From positions 1-64,000 of the forward strand of contig JAOPYK010000191.1 in NCBI GenBank assembly GCA_025964695.1: a DNA stretch of 64,000 nucleotides. Reading direction: 5' to 3'. Position 1 is the stretch's first letter. The number at the start of each line of letters is the position of its first letter. The notes under the pieces are model-generated. The model saw only the letters and a list, made by a program, of their open reading frames with translations, had not been told where the DNA came from and made no database searches. This DNA is from Streptosporangiaceae bacterium. GTDB lineage: Bacteria > Actinomycetota > Actinomycetes > Streptosporangiales > Streptosporangiaceae. Shown piece after piece: positions 42,348 through 51,720 of this stretch. A program made the translations under genes and the position numbers.

Positions 42348-42653
42348 CTGTATGAAATACGTCACGCCGTCGGGGTGGCTCGTCGGAATCACCGGCCGTT
42401 ACGGGCGCCTACCCACGACGATGCGGGCGGTATGCCCCGGGGTCCGTACGAATATCACCGTGTATGACGAAGTGATGCCTATAAGTCATACCTCTCGTTA
42501 CAAGAGGTGAGTCTGGTGTGAGATATCGGTGATGTGGCCGTAAGATACACCTCCGACTGGGGCACGGGGGACGCGGACGCAAGTTCCGTTCAGGCCTCCA
42601 ATGGGTGAACGTGCAATGAACTAATTCGCGTGTCCGATGGTGGTGAGGCATGC
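42348..42653. other. Promoter region of the polysaccharide locus
   Basis: Roughly 300 bp without a gene, noticeably A+T-richer near 42440-42540. It includes a small inverted repeat ACCTCT/AGAGGT (42490-42508) and a TATAAG-like element at 42479. It probably drives the rightward polysaccharide genes. Confidence 0.4.
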
Positions 42654-44129
42654 ATGGCGATCGTCGACGGGGGCTTGGCAGAGGTCTCTGCGCAGGCAAG
42701 CGAGCGGCCGAAACGCGTGATCCAATGGATGGTTCGGTACGTGCGCTGTGTGCGCGCGATCGACTTCCTCAGTGTCTGCGTGGCCAGTCTGCTTGCGTTC
42801 GTCCTGCGTTTCTCCGATACGCCCGATGAGGCGTCCAATCCCTATGCTGCGTTGAGCATCGCGCTGCCGTTCCTGTGGATTCTGGCGTTGACCGCCTCCG
42901 GTGCGTATGAGCCTCGGCTCTTCGGGGTCGGGTGGGAGGAGCTCCGCCGGGTCGGTAACGCCGGTTTCGCGCTGACCGCGACCGTGGCGATCGTGGCCTA
43001 CGCCACCAAGGTCGAGGTGGCGCGCGGATATGTGGTGATGGCGCTGCCGCTGGCGACCGGCCTTGACCTCCTGGGCCGTTACTGGTTGCGCAAGCGTCTG
43101 CACAGACGGAGATGGCGCGGCTCCTGCATGCGCCGCGTGGTGGCGGTGGGCCATCGCGCCGCCATCGGTGATCTGATCCGCTTGCTGCGCGAGAAGCGGT
43201 ATCACGGTATGAACATCGTGGCGGTGTGCCTGCCGGAGAAGTGGGCCGATGAGGACGGTGGCGCTCGTTTCGTCCAGGGGGTTCCGGTGCTGGGCGATTT
43301 CAGCCAGATCGCCCAGCTCGTGCATGCGATCGACGCGGACTCGGTCGCGGTGCTGGCGTGCCCCGAGATGGACGGGATTGCGCTGCGCCGGCTGGCATGG
43401 CAGATCGAGCGGGACGATATCGAGCTCGTCGTGGCACCGGCGTTGATGGACGTGGCAGGGCCTCGCATCTCGGTTCGCCCGGTCGCCGGGTTGCCGCTGC
43501 TTCACGTGGACCATCCCCAGCTCACCGGTGGCCGTCAGCTGGCCAAGAGCCTGTTCGACAAGGTTGCCGCCTCGATAATGCTGGTGTTGCTGGCGCCGTT
43601 GTTCGCCGTGACCGCGGTGGCGGTCCGGGCGACGAGTCGTGGACCCGCGTTGTTCCGGCAGGCTCGGGTGGGCAAGGACGGCAAGGAGTTCGTCGTTTTG
43701 AAGTTCCGGACGATGGTCGAAGATGCCGAGGCGCTCAAGATCGGGCTAGCCGAGAGGAATGAGCGGGACGGCGTACTTTTCAAGATCAAAAGAGATCCGA
43801 GAGTCACCGGCGTGGGCGGATGGCTCCGCCGCTATTCACTGGACGAGCTGCCCCAACTGATCAATGTCCTGCGGGGCGACATGTCGATGGTCGGTCCCCG
43901 GCCTCCGCTGGCGGAGGAGGTCGCACAGTACGGTGATGACGTGCGGCGGCGGCTGGTGGTCCGGCCTGGAATGACCGGTCTGTGGCAGGTGAACGGCCGA
44001 TCGGACCTGAGCTGGGAAGAGTCCGTCCGCCTCGATCTGCGCTATGTGGAAAACTGGTCGCTGGCGCTCGATCTACTCATCCTGTGGAGGACCGTCTCCG
44101 CGGTGTTGTACGGGTCTGGCGCCTACTAA
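42654..44129 (+). CDS. Polyprenyl glycosylphosphotransferase (initiating sugar-phosphate transferase)
   Basis: A 491-residue WbaP/CpsE-type enzyme that loads the first sugar-1-phosphate onto undecaprenyl phosphate. Residues about 25-150 hold four transmembrane helices, then a Rossmann-like region (MRRVVAVGHRAAIGDLIRLL), a fifth hydrophobic segment (KVAASIMLVLLAPLFAVTAV), and the catalytic domain: FVVLKFRTMVEDAE, YSLDELPQLINVLRGDMS, MVGPRPPLAEEV and RPGMTGLWQVNGRSDLSWEE. All catalytic motifs are intact. ATG 42654 follows GTGAGG. As the locus's priming enzyme it fixes lipid-linked assembly. Sugar specificity is not readable. Confidence 0.92.
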   Translation: MAIVDGGLAEVSAQASERPKRVIQWMVRYVRCVRAIDFLSVCVASLLAFVLRFSDTPDEASNPYAALSIALPFLWILALTASGAYEPRLFGVGWEELRRVGNAGFALTATVAIVAYATKVEVARGYVVMALPLATGLDLLGRYWLRKRLHRRRWRGSCMRRVVAVGHRAAIGDLIRLLREKRYHGMNIVAVCLPEKWADEDGGARFVQGVPVLGDFSQIAQLVHAIDADSVAVLACPEMDGIALRRLAWQIERDDIELVVAPALMDVAGPRISVRPVAGLPLLHVDHPQLTGGRQLAKSLFDKVAASIMLVLLAPLFAVTAVAVRATSRGPALFRQARVGKDGKEFVVLKFRTMVEDAEALKIGLAERNERDGVLFKIKRDPRVTGVGGWLRRYSLDELPQLINVLRGDMSMVGPRPPLAEEVAQYGDDVRRRLVVRPGMTGLWQVNGRSDLSWEESVRLDLRYVENWSLALDLLILWRTVSAVLYGSGAY

Positions 44130-44258
44130 GCTGCCGGAAGGTATCGACCTGGCCTCCGCTGAGCTGATCGGCACGCCCCGATCGGCGACAACTGGCGCCC
44201 GTCGGCAGTGGAATGGCTGCGCGGACAGGGCGTTGAGCGACAGGGGGAAGGGGACCAG

Positions 44259-45059
44259 ATGGCGGCATTCTTGGGCGATGACCATGCGGTGGCGGCGGCG
44301 CTCGCATCCGCGGCCGGCACACTTCTGCTGGGAATCCGGACCGAGCTGGGTCACGGCGACACGCGCGCGCTGAAGGACGCCGGAGACCTGGGCTCGCATG
44401 ACTTCCTGACGGCCGCGCTCGCCGAGTCACGCCCGGGAGACGCGGTGCTCAGTGAAGAAGGCAAGGACGATCTCGCCCGGCTCGACGCCGATCGGGTCTG
44501 GATCGTCGACCCGCTCGATGGGACCCGTGAGTTCTCGGAAGAGGGGCGGGTGGACTGGGCTGTCCACGTGGCCTTGTGGGAGCAGGGTCGGCTCTCCGCG
44601 GGTGCCGTCACGCTGCCCGCCCAAGGCAAGACGTTGAGCACAACAGGATCCGGGGCACGGGTCGGCGACGACCCGCTCACGATGACCGCGCCCGACCTGA
44701 GGAGGATCCGTATCGCGGTCAGCCGTACCCGTCCGCCGGTCTTCGTTAAGAAGTTGGCCGAGAACCTGGACACCGAGGTCGAGCTGGTCCCGATCGGTTC
44801 GGCCGGTGCGAAGATCTCCGCGGTGCTTTTGGGCGAGGTCGACGCGTACGTTCACGCGGGCGGCCAGTACGAATGGGACTCGGCCGCGCCCGTCGCCGTG
44901 GCGCTGGCCGCGGGTGCCCACGCCTCCCGGATCAATGGCGCTGAGCTGGCTTACAACCAGAAGGACACCGAACTCCCCGATATCCTGGTCTGCCACCCCT
45001 CGCTGGCGCCAGTGCTGCTCGCCGGTATCCGGGAAGTAAGCGACGCCCTGCCGGGTTAG
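44259..45059 (+). CDS. cysQ: CysQ-like 3'(2'),5'-bisphosphate nucleotidase
   Basis: A 266-residue inositol-monophosphatase-fold phosphatase. VLSEEGKDD and RVWIVDPLDGTREF give the metal-binding Glu and Asp-Pro-Leu-Asp-Gly-Thr, and YEWDSAAPVAVALAAGA gives the second Asp. CysQ hydrolyses PAP (product of sulfotransferases) and PAPS. The ATG at 44259 follows GGGGAAGGGGA. It is 48 bp upstream of cysD, forming cysQ-cysD-cysN. Recycling PAP is needed where sulfotransfer or sulfate reduction occurs. Confidence 0.88.
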   Translation: MAAFLGDDHAVAAALASAAGTLLLGIRTELGHGDTRALKDAGDLGSHDFLTAALAESRPGDAVLSEEGKDDLARLDADRVWIVDPLDGTREFSEEGRVDWAVHVALWEQGRLSAGAVTLPAQGKTLSTTGSGARVGDDPLTMTAPDLRRIRIAVSRTRPPVFVKKLAENLDTEVELVPIGSAGAKISAVLLGEVDAYVHAGGQYEWDSAAPVAVALAAGAHASRINGAELAYNQKDTELPDILVCHPSLAPVLLAGIREVSDALPG

Positions 45060-45107
45060 TCGAACTACGACCGCCCACGGCCGACCACGCGGAGAGAAGT
45101 TCAGATC

Positions 45108-46022
45108 ATGCAGCGCAGCGACTACCTGCTGTCACAGCTCGATATCCTCGAGGCCGAGTCGATCCACATCATGCGTGAGATCGCCGCCGAGTTCGAGCGT
45201 CCCGTCCTGCTCTTCTCGGGAGGCAAGGACAGCATCGTCATGCTCCGCCTCGCCCAGAAGGCTTTCTGGCCGGCCGCGATCCCGTTCCCGGTGATGCACG
45301 TCGACACCGGGCACAACTTCCCCGAAGTGATCGAGTACCGCGATCGCCGGGTCGCGGAACTCGGACTACGGCTGGTGGTGGCGAGCGTCCAGGACTCCAT
45401 CGATGCGGGCCGGGTCGTCGAGGAGACGGGCAAGCGGGCCAGCCGTAACCGGCTGCAGACCACGGCTCTGCTGGACGCCATCGAGGAGCACGAGTTCACC
45501 GCAGCCTTCGGCGGAGCCCGGCGGGATGAGGAGAAGGCCCGCTCCAAGGAGCGGGTGGTCTCCTTCCGAGACGACTTCGGCCAGTGGGACCCCAAGAACC
45601 AGCGCCCCGAGCTGTGGAACCTCTACAACACCAAGATCCGGCGAGGGGAACATGTCCGGGTGTTCCCGCTGTCGAACTGGACCGAGCTGGACATCTGGGA
45701 GTACCTCAAGCGAGAGAGCGTGGAACTCCCGTCGATCTACTTCGCGCACGTCCGGATGGTGTTCGAGCGGGACGGCATGCTGCTGGCCGACAGTGAGTTC
45801 GCCCGACGCGACGAGAATGAGCCGACCTTCGAGGCGTTGGTGCGTTATCGCACGGTCGGAGACTTGACGATCACGGGCGCTGTCAAGTCCACCGCGGAGA
45901 CCCTGGACCAGGTCATTGACGAGATCGCGGCCACCCGGGTGACCGAGCGCGGTCAGACCCGAGCCGACGACCGGACCAGCGAGGCCGCAATGGAGGACCG
46001 CAAAAAGGAGGGCTACTTCTAA
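45108..46022 (+). CDS. cysD: Sulfate adenylyltransferase subunit 2
   Basis: A 304-residue ATP-sulfurylase small subunit of the PP-loop superfamily, forming APS with CysN. The PP-loop SGGKDS is at 37-42. VMHVDTGHNFPEVIEYRD, AAFGGARRDEEKARSKERV and FPLSNWTELDIWEYL are standard. The stop TAA overlaps the cysN start by one base (TAATG), so the two subunits are translationally coupled. Confidence 0.96.
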   Translation: MQRSDYLLSQLDILEAESIHIMREIAAEFERPVLLFSGGKDSIVMLRLAQKAFWPAAIPFPVMHVDTGHNFPEVIEYRDRRVAELGLRLVVASVQDSIDAGRVVEETGKRASRNRLQTTALLDAIEEHEFTAAFGGARRDEEKARSKERVVSFRDDFGQWDPKNQRPELWNLYNTKIRRGEHVRVFPLSNWTELDIWEYLKRESVELPSIYFAHVRMVFERDGMLLADSEFARRDENEPTFEALVRYRTVGDLTITGAVKSTAETLDQVIDEIAATRVTERGQTRADDRTSEAAMEDRKKEGYF

Positions 46023-47302
46023 TGGCCTCGGATCACCGCCGGGACATTCTGCGGTTCGCGACCGCGGGCTCGGTCGACGACGGCAAGTCCACTCTCATCG
46101 GGCGACTGCTGTACGACTCGAAATCGATCTTCGAGGACCAGCTAGAGGCCGTGGAGCGCACCAGCCAGGACCGTGGCGAGGAATACACGAACCTGGCGCT
46201 GCTGACCGACGGTCTGCGGGCCGAGCGCGAGCAGGGCATCACCATCGATGTCGCCTACCGGTACTTTGCGACGCCGAAGCGAAAGTTCATCATCGCCGAC
46301 ACCCCGGGCCACATTCAGTACACCCGGAACATGATCACCGGGGCCTCCACCGCGGATCTGGCGATCGTTCTGGTGGACGCCCGGAAGGGCATGCTGGAAC
46401 AGTCTCGGCGGCACGCGTTCCTCACCACGCTGCTGCGGGTGCCGCACCTGGTGGTCGCAGTCAACAAGATGGATCTGGTCGACTACGACCAGGAGGTCTT
46501 CGAGGCGATCCACGACGAGTTCACGGCGTTCGCGGCCAAGCTGTCGGTGACCGACCTGACGTTCATCCCAATTTCGGCGCTGAACGGCGACAACGTCGTC
46601 GAGCGGTCGGTGAACATGCCGTGGTACGACGGTTCATCTCTACTGCACCACCTGGAGAACGTGCACATCGCCTCTGACCGCAACCTCATCGACGTACGGT
46701 TCCCTGTGCAGTACGTCATCCGACCGCACAAGTCGACCGACCCTGAGCTGCACGACTACCGCGGCTACGCCGGTCAAGTGGCCGGTGGCGTGCTGAAGCC
46801 AGGTGACGAGGTCGTGCATCTGCCGTCCGGACTGACCACGACCATTACCGGGATCGACACCATGGACGGGCCGGTGGGGGAGGCCTTCCCGCCAATGTCG
46901 GTGACGCTCCGGTTGGCCGACGAGATCGATGTCTCCCGCGGTGACATGATCGCCCGGCCTCATAATCAGCCCAAGGTGGCGCAGGACCTGCAGGCGATGA
47001 TCTGCTGGTTGGCCGACGACCGGGTGCTGAGTCCCCGCGCCAAGCTGGTCATCAAGCACACGACCCGTACCGCCCGGGCGATGGTCAAGGACCTGCACTA
47101 TCGCTTGGACATCAACTCCCTGCACCGGGACGAGAGCGCGGAGTCGCTGAGGCTCAACGAGATCGGCCGGGTGACGCTGCGCGTCACTCAGCCGTTGTTC
47201 GTCGACGACTACAGCCGCAACCGCCTCACCGGTGGCTTCATCCTCATCGACGAGGCCACCAACAGCACGGTCGGCGCCGGAATGATCACTGACGCGAAAT
47301 AG
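46022..47302 (+). CDS. cysN: Sulfate adenylyltransferase subunit 1 (GTPase), without APS-kinase domain
   Basis: A 426-residue EF-Tu-like GTPase that drives APS synthesis. G1 is AGSVDDGKST (15-24), G3 DTPGH (93-97), G4 NKMD (148-151), followed by two beta-barrel domains. Length and C-terminus (VGAGMITDAK) show no fused CysC kinase, so PAPS formation needs a kinase elsewhere; none is in the window. It is coupled to cysD. Location inside a polysaccharide locus raises the possibility that activated sulfate serves glycan sulfation. Confidence 0.96.
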   Translation: MASDHRRDILRFATAGSVDDGKSTLIGRLLYDSKSIFEDQLEAVERTSQDRGEEYTNLALLTDGLRAEREQGITIDVAYRYFATPKRKFIIADTPGHIQYTRNMITGASTADLAIVLVDARKGMLEQSRRHAFLTTLLRVPHLVVAVNKMDLVDYDQEVFEAIHDEFTAFAAKLSVTDLTFIPISALNGDNVVERSVNMPWYDGSSLLHHLENVHIASDRNLIDVRFPVQYVIRPHKSTDPELHDYRGYAGQVAGGVLKPGDEVVHLPSGLTTTITGIDTMDGPVGEAFPPMSVTLRLADEIDVSRGDMIARPHNQPKVAQDLQAMICWLADDRVLSPRAKLVIKHTTRTARAMVKDLHYRLDINSLHRDESAESLRLNEIGRVTLRVTQPLFVDDYSRNRLTGGFILIDEATNSTVGAGMITDAK

Positions 47303-47389
47303 GCCGCTTGCCCCGTTAGAGACCAGTAACGGTAATTATCCTCTAGGCTCCAATCGCTCGCTTCATTGGTCAAGGGGAGAGGGACGGCC

Positions 47390-48457
47390 ATGAAGGCTCT
47401 CGTGCTCGCGGGGGGATCAGGCTCGCGGCTCCGGCCGATCACGCACACCTCCGCGAAGCAGCTCGTGCCTGTCGCCAACAAGCCGGTCCTGTTCTACGGC
47501 CTCGAGGCCATCAGGGACGCGGGTATCCGCACGGTCGGCTTGGTCGTGGGCGACACCGCCGACGAGATCGAGGGGGCGGTCGGCGATGGCGGGCAGTTCG
47601 GACTCGAGGTGACCTACCTTCGCCAGGAGGCCCCCCTGGGGCTGGCGCACGCCGTCCTCATCGCCCGCGAGTTCCTTGCCGAGGACGACTTCGTCATGTA
47701 CCTGGGCGACAACTTCATCGTCGGCGGCATCAACCAGATCGTCGATCAGTTCAGGACCGAGCGGCCATCGGCCCAGATCATGCTCACCCAGGTGCCGGAC
47801 CCGCGTGCCTTCGGAGTAGCCGAGCTCGACGCGGCCGGGCGGGTCATCGGACTAGAGGAGAAGCCGGATCGGCCCAAGAGCGATCTCGCGCTGGTCGGGG
47901 TGTACCTCTTCGGCTCGGCCATCCACGACGCCGTCGCTGAGCTGAAGCCGTCCTGGCGGGACGAGCTGGAGATCACCGACGCCATCCAGCGGCTGATCGA
48001 CACGGGCCACCACGTCGAAGCGACGGTCATCTCCGGCTACTGGAAGGACACCGGTAACGTCACCGACATGCTCGAGGTCAACAGGCTCGTACTGGAGGGC
48101 CTCGAACCCCGGGTGGACGGCCTGGTCGATGAGGCCAGCGAGCTGATCGGCCGCGTCGTGGTGGAGGCGGGCGCCCAGGTCCGCGGGGCGCGCATCGTGG
48201 GCCCGGTCATCATCGGCGCCGGAACCCGGATCCATGACTCCTACATCGGGCCCTTCACCTCGATCGACCGGGACTGCACGGTGTCCGACAGCGAGATCGA
48301 GTACTCGATTGTGCTGCGCGGCGCCTCCATCGCCGGGGTCCGGCAGATCGAATGCTCGCTCATCGGCCGGGAAACGGAGGTCACTCCCGCTCCACGCATA
48401 CGCAAGGCCCACCGCCTCGTGCTGGGAGACCACAGCAAAGTGCAGATCAGTTCGTGA
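47390..48457 (+). CDS. rmlA: Glucose-1-phosphate thymidylyltransferase (long form)
   Basis: A 355-residue nucleotidyltransferase giving dTDP-glucose, first step to dTDP-rhamnose. MKALVLAGGSGSRLRPITH is the nucleotide site, FVMYLGDNFIVGG the Asp motif, FGVAELDAAGRVIGLEEKP the sugar-binding strand. The C-terminal third carries hexapeptide-like repeats (RIVGPVIIGAGTRIHDSYIG) typical of the long actinobacterial form found in antibiotic-sugar and polysaccharide clusters. GGGGAGAGGG precedes the ATG. The stop overlaps the rmlB start. Confidence 0.93.
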   Translation: MKALVLAGGSGSRLRPITHTSAKQLVPVANKPVLFYGLEAIRDAGIRTVGLVVGDTADEIEGAVGDGGQFGLEVTYLRQEAPLGLAHAVLIAREFLAEDDFVMYLGDNFIVGGINQIVDQFRTERPSAQIMLTQVPDPRAFGVAELDAAGRVIGLEEKPDRPKSDLALVGVYLFGSAIHDAVAELKPSWRDELEITDAIQRLIDTGHHVEATVISGYWKDTGNVTDMLEVNRLVLEGLEPRVDGLVDEASELIGRVVVEAGAQVRGARIVGPVIIGAGTRIHDSYIGPFTSIDRDCTVSDSEIEYSIVLRGASIAGVRQIECSLIGRETEVTPAPRIRKAHRLVLGDHSKVQISS

Positions 48458-49437
48458 AGCGCATCCTCGTTACCGGTGGCGCCGGGTTCATCGGCTCCCA
48501 TTACGTCCGGACCCTGCTGTCGGGTGGCTACGTGGCCTGGCCCGAGGTCGAGTTGACCGTCCTGGACAAGCTCACCTACGCGGGAAACCTGGCCAACCTG
48601 GAGCCGGTCCAGGACCGGTTCGAGTTCGTCCACGGGGACATCTGTGACGCAGGGCTGCTGGCCGACTGCATTCCCGGCCACGACCTGGTGATCAATTTCG
48701 CCGCCGAGTCCCATGTCGACCGGTCCATCGCCAGCGCGGGGGAGTTCGTGCGCACCAACGTGCTGGGCACCCAGACGCTGATGCAGGCGTGCCTGGACGC
48801 CGGTACGCCAAAGGTCGTGCAGGTCTCGACCGACGAGGTCTACGGAACCATCGACTCCGGTTCCTGGGCCGAAGACGCCCCGCTCGCCCCGAACTCCCCG
48901 TACTCCGCAGCCAAGGCCGGCGGCGACCTGCTGGCACGCGCCTACGCGACCACTCATGGACTTCCGGTCTCGATCACCCGGTGCGGCAACAACTACGGGC
49001 CCTACCAGTACCCCGAGAAGGTCATCCCGCTGTTCGTCACCAACCTGATGGAGGGCCGCCGGGTCCCCCTGTACGGCGACGGCGGCAACGTCCGGGACTG
49101 GATCCATGTGGACGACCACTGCCGGGGAATCCAGACCGTGGCCGAACACGGCGAGCCGGGCGAGATCTATCACATCGCAGGGACCGCCGAACTGACCAAC
49201 CTTGATCTCACCAAACGGATTCTGGCGGCGTTGGAGGCCGACTGGGACAGCGTCGAGCCGGTGCCCGACCGCAAGGGCCATGACCGGCGGTACTCGCTGT
49301 CTGACGTCAAGTTGCGTGCTCTCGGCTACGCCCCTCGTGTCTCCTTCGAGGCGGGCCTCGCAGAGACGATCCGCTGGTACACCGACCGTCGTGACTGGTG
49401 GGAGCCGCTCAGGAAGCGCAGCGAGGACGACTGTTGA
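48454..49437 (+). CDS. rmlB: dTDP-glucose 4,6-dehydratase
   Basis: A 327-residue extended SDR. ILVTGGAGFIGSHYVR is the NAD site. The active site is VSTDEVYG (Thr-Asp-Glu) with SPYSAAKAGGDLLARAY (YxxxK), and TRCGNNYGPYQYPEKVIPLF is diagnostic for the dehydratase. GTG at 48454 overlaps the rmlA TGA. The rmlD start overlaps its own stop, so the rmlA-B-D genes form one translationally coupled unit. Confidence 0.96.
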   Translation: MKRILVTGGAGFIGSHYVRTLLSGGYVAWPEVELTVLDKLTYAGNLANLEPVQDRFEFVHGDICDAGLLADCIPGHDLVINFAAESHVDRSIASAGEFVRTNVLGTQTLMQACLDAGTPKVVQVSTDEVYGTIDSGSWAEDAPLAPNSPYSAAKAGGDLLARAYATTHGLPVSITRCGNNYGPYQYPEKVIPLFVTNLMEGRRVPLYGDGGNVRDWIHVDDHCRGIQTVAEHGEPGEIYHIAGTAELTNLDLTKRILAALEADWDSVEPVPDRKGHDRRYSLSDVKLRALGYAPRVSFEAGLAETIRWYTDRRDWWEPLRKRSEDDC

Positions 49438-50303
49438 GCCGGGGGTGGCTCGTCACTGGCGCGGGTGGGATGCTCGGTACAGAGCTAACCGGTCTGCTGC
49501 GGGCGCGGAACGCGCAGGTGCACCCGATGGCCCGTGGTGATCTCGATCTGCGCGACGAGTCGGCCGTTCGGGATGTACTCCGCGAACACCGGCCGACGAT
49601 CGTGGTCAACTGCGCAGCCTGGACGGCCGTCGACGACGCCGAGACGCGGGAGCATGACGCTCTGGCCGTCAACGGGACGGCGGTCGCGGCGCTGGCCGCC
49701 GCCTGCACCGAGGTGGGTGCCACCATGGTGCAGGTCTCGACCGACTATGTCTTCGACGGCACCGCCAGCGAGCCGTATGCCGAGGGGACACCGACTGCGC
49801 CGGTCAACGCCTACGGCCGTACGAAGCTGGCGGGGGAGCGGGCGGTCCTGGACGCCGGCGCGGGTTACGTGGTGCGTACCGCCTGGCTGTACGGCGAGCA
49901 CGGCCCCAACTTCGTCACGACGATGGCGAAGCTCGCCGCCGAACGGGACACCGTCGACGTCGTTTCCGACCAGCATGGCCAGCCGACCTGGACGGCCGAC
50001 CTGGCCGAGCGCATCATCACGCTCGCGGGCTCCGGGGCGCCCAGAGGGGTCTACCACGGGACCAACTCGGGTCGTACGAGCTGGTATGGGTTGGCTCGGG
50101 AGATCTTCACTGTGCTCGGCCTGGAGCCTGACAGAGTCCGGCCGACCACCAGCGAAAGATTTCCCAGGCCCGCCCGTCGTCCCGCTTGGAGTGTGCTCGG
50201 CCACGACGCCTGGGCCGCCGCCGGGTTGTCACCCATGCGGGACTGGCGGGACGCTCTCCATGCAGCCTGTGATTTCTTGGATCTGCCCGGTGAGCGGGCC
50301 TGA
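49434..50303 (+). CDS. rmlD: dTDP-4-dehydrorhamnose reductase
   Basis: A 289-residue SDR catalysing the last, NADPH-dependent step to dTDP-L-rhamnose. WLVTGAGGMLGTELTGLL is the nucleotide site, VVNCAAWTAVDDAE the conserved loop, VSTDYVFDGTAS the active site, and NAYGRTKLAGERAV carries YxxxK. TTG at 49434 overlaps the rmlB stop (TTGA). The convergent rmlC gene ends 8 bp downstream. Confidence 0.95.
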   Translation: MSRGWLVTGAGGMLGTELTGLLRARNAQVHPMARGDLDLRDESAVRDVLREHRPTIVVNCAAWTAVDDAETREHDALAVNGTAVAALAAACTEVGATMVQVSTDYVFDGTASEPYAEGTPTAPVNAYGRTKLAGERAVLDAGAGYVVRTAWLYGEHGPNFVTTMAKLAAERDTVDVVSDQHGQPTWTADLAERIITLAGSGAPRGVYHGTNSGRTSWYGLAREIFTVLGLEPDRVRPTTSERFPRPARRPAWSVLGHDAWAAAGLSPMRDWRDALHAACDFLDLPGERA

Positions 50304-50311
50304 TCGGTGAT

Positions 50312-50953
50312 CTAACCGATGCGAAGCTTTTCGTAGTAGTCCAGGCATTGCTGGTATCTGGGCAGCAGTCCGCTGTCGAGGGCTTCGGCCAAGCTGGGCG
50401 CGGCCGAGTCCTTCGATGAAAGCTGTGGATCGACGCCCAGGACGTCCAGCGGCCAGTCGATGCCCAGGTCGGGATCCAGCGGATGGATGGCATGCTCGCG
50501 GCCCGGGCTGTAGCCCTCCGAGCAGAGATAGACGATGGTGGTCCGCTCGCTGAGGGCGAGGAACGCGTGGCCGAGTCCCTCGGCGATGTAGAGGCCTTGC
50601 CTGGTCTCGTCGTCCAGCCGTACGGCCTCCCATCGGCCGAATGTCGGGGAGCCCACTCGCAGGTCGACCACGACGTCGAGGATCGCGCCGCTGATGCACG
50701 TCACGTACTTGGCCTGGCCGGGGGGAACGTCGGCGAAGTGGACGCCGCGCAGCACCCCGCGGTCGGAGACCGAGCAGTTGGCTTGTTTAAGTTCCAGAGA
50801 CCACCCGGGATCCCCGTCAGCGGGTCCTCCCGAGGACCCTTGGGAGGATTCGGCAAGCCGGTCGGCCCGGAACCATTCCAGAAACAGCCCGCGATCGTCA
50901 CCGTGGATCTGCGGAGTGAAGAGCGATGCTCCCCTAATAGCAAGTGGCTGCAT
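50312..50953 (-). CDS. rmlC: dTDP-4-dehydrorhamnose 3,5-epimerase
   Basis: A 213-residue cupin-type epimerase completing the rhamnose pathway. The catalytic His is in GVLRGVHFADVPPGQAKYV. VVVDLRVGSPTFGRWEAVRL and the C-terminal YLCSEGYSPGREHAI with the conserved Tyr (EGY) are intact, as is LDPDLGIDWPL. It is encoded convergently to rmlD, unlike the usual co-directional order. The ATG at 50953 is chosen because the start MQPLAIRGASLF fits the family, though its ribosome-binding site is poor. The upstream region is shared with the divergent deacetylase. Confidence 0.93.
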   Translation of the reverse strand: MQPLAIRGASLFTPQIHGDDRGLFLEWFRADRLAESSQGSSGGPADGDPGWSLELKQANCSVSDRGVLRGVHFADVPPGQAKYVTCISGAILDVVVDLRVGSPTFGRWEAVRLDDETRQGLYIAEGLGHAFLALSERTTIVYLCSEGYSPGREHAIHPLDPDLGIDWPLDVLGVDPQLSSKDSAAPSLAEALDSGLLPRYQQCLDYYEKLRIG

Positions 50954-51043
50954 CGCCACAGAATGCCACATTGTGTCTGGGGGACATCGTCCTCATCGGT
51001 CGCTATGATCTGGATGCCAGGTTTGGGGGAAACGGGGATAAGG

Positions 51044-51709
51044 GTGCATGAGATCGTCAATCTCACGGTGCACGGCATCGGTCCTACGTGTCGTGAGCTC
51101 GATCCGGGCGAGGACCTGACCTGGGTCGGCGTCGACCAGTTCGAGCAGGTCCTCGACGCGGTAGCGGGCCGGCAGGACGTCCGCATCACCTTTGACGATG
51201 GCAACGCCTCAGATGTGGAGATCGCCCTGCCGCTGTTGCTCGAACGCGGCCTCACCGGTGAGTTCTACGTCCTCGCGGGGTTGCTCGGCGAGCCGGGCCG
51301 GCTTACTCCTGACGGGGTACGCGAGCTGGTGAAGGCCGGCATGCTGGTCGGCTCGCACGGCTGGGCGCATCGCGACTGGCGAAGACTCGACCCCGAGCAG
51401 GCGGCCGAGGAGATCATCGGAGCCACCCGGTTGCTCACCGAGCTCACCGGGCAGCCCGTGACCAGCGTCGCCATCCCCTTCGGATCCTACGACCGGCATG
51501 TGCTCCAGAGACTGAAAGACGCGGGTATGTCGCGGGCCTACACGAGCGACGGCGGCAGAGCCAGGCCGTCAGCCTGGCTCCAGCCGCGCAACAGTCTCCG
51601 TCACGATCTCGATGTCGAGTGGACCCGCGAGGTCCTGGACGGCGCGCCTTCCGTGCAAACCCGCGCCCGTCGGCTCGCCGCGCGTGTGGTCAAGCGTTCC
51701 CGCGGTTAG
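51044..51709 (+). CDS. NodB-type polysaccharide deacetylase
   Basis: A 221-residue CE4-family deacetylase. The catalytic Asp and metal Asp are in RITFDDGNASD (TFDDG motif). The metal histidines are in VGSHGWAHRDWRRL (SHxxxH), and VAIPFGSYD is motif 3. There is no signal peptide, so it acts in the cytoplasm on precursors or by an atypical route. GTG at 51044 (in GGGTGCATG) is assumed; an ATG at 51005 is the alternative. It is divergent from rmlC and followed 11 bp later by a GT2 gene, marking the start of a rightward operon. Substrate is presumably an N-acetyl sugar of the polymer. Confidence 0.83.
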   Translation: MHEIVNLTVHGIGPTCRELDPGEDLTWVGVDQFEQVLDAVAGRQDVRITFDDGNASDVEIALPLLLERGLTGEFYVLAGLLGEPGRLTPDGVRELVKAGMLVGSHGWAHRDWRRLDPEQAAEEIIGATRLLTELTGQPVTSVAIPFGSYDRHVLQRLKDAGMSRAYTSDGGRARPSAWLQPRNSLRHDLDVEWTREVLDGAPSVQTRARRLAARVVKRSRG

Positions 51710-51720
51710 CTAGGAGACAG

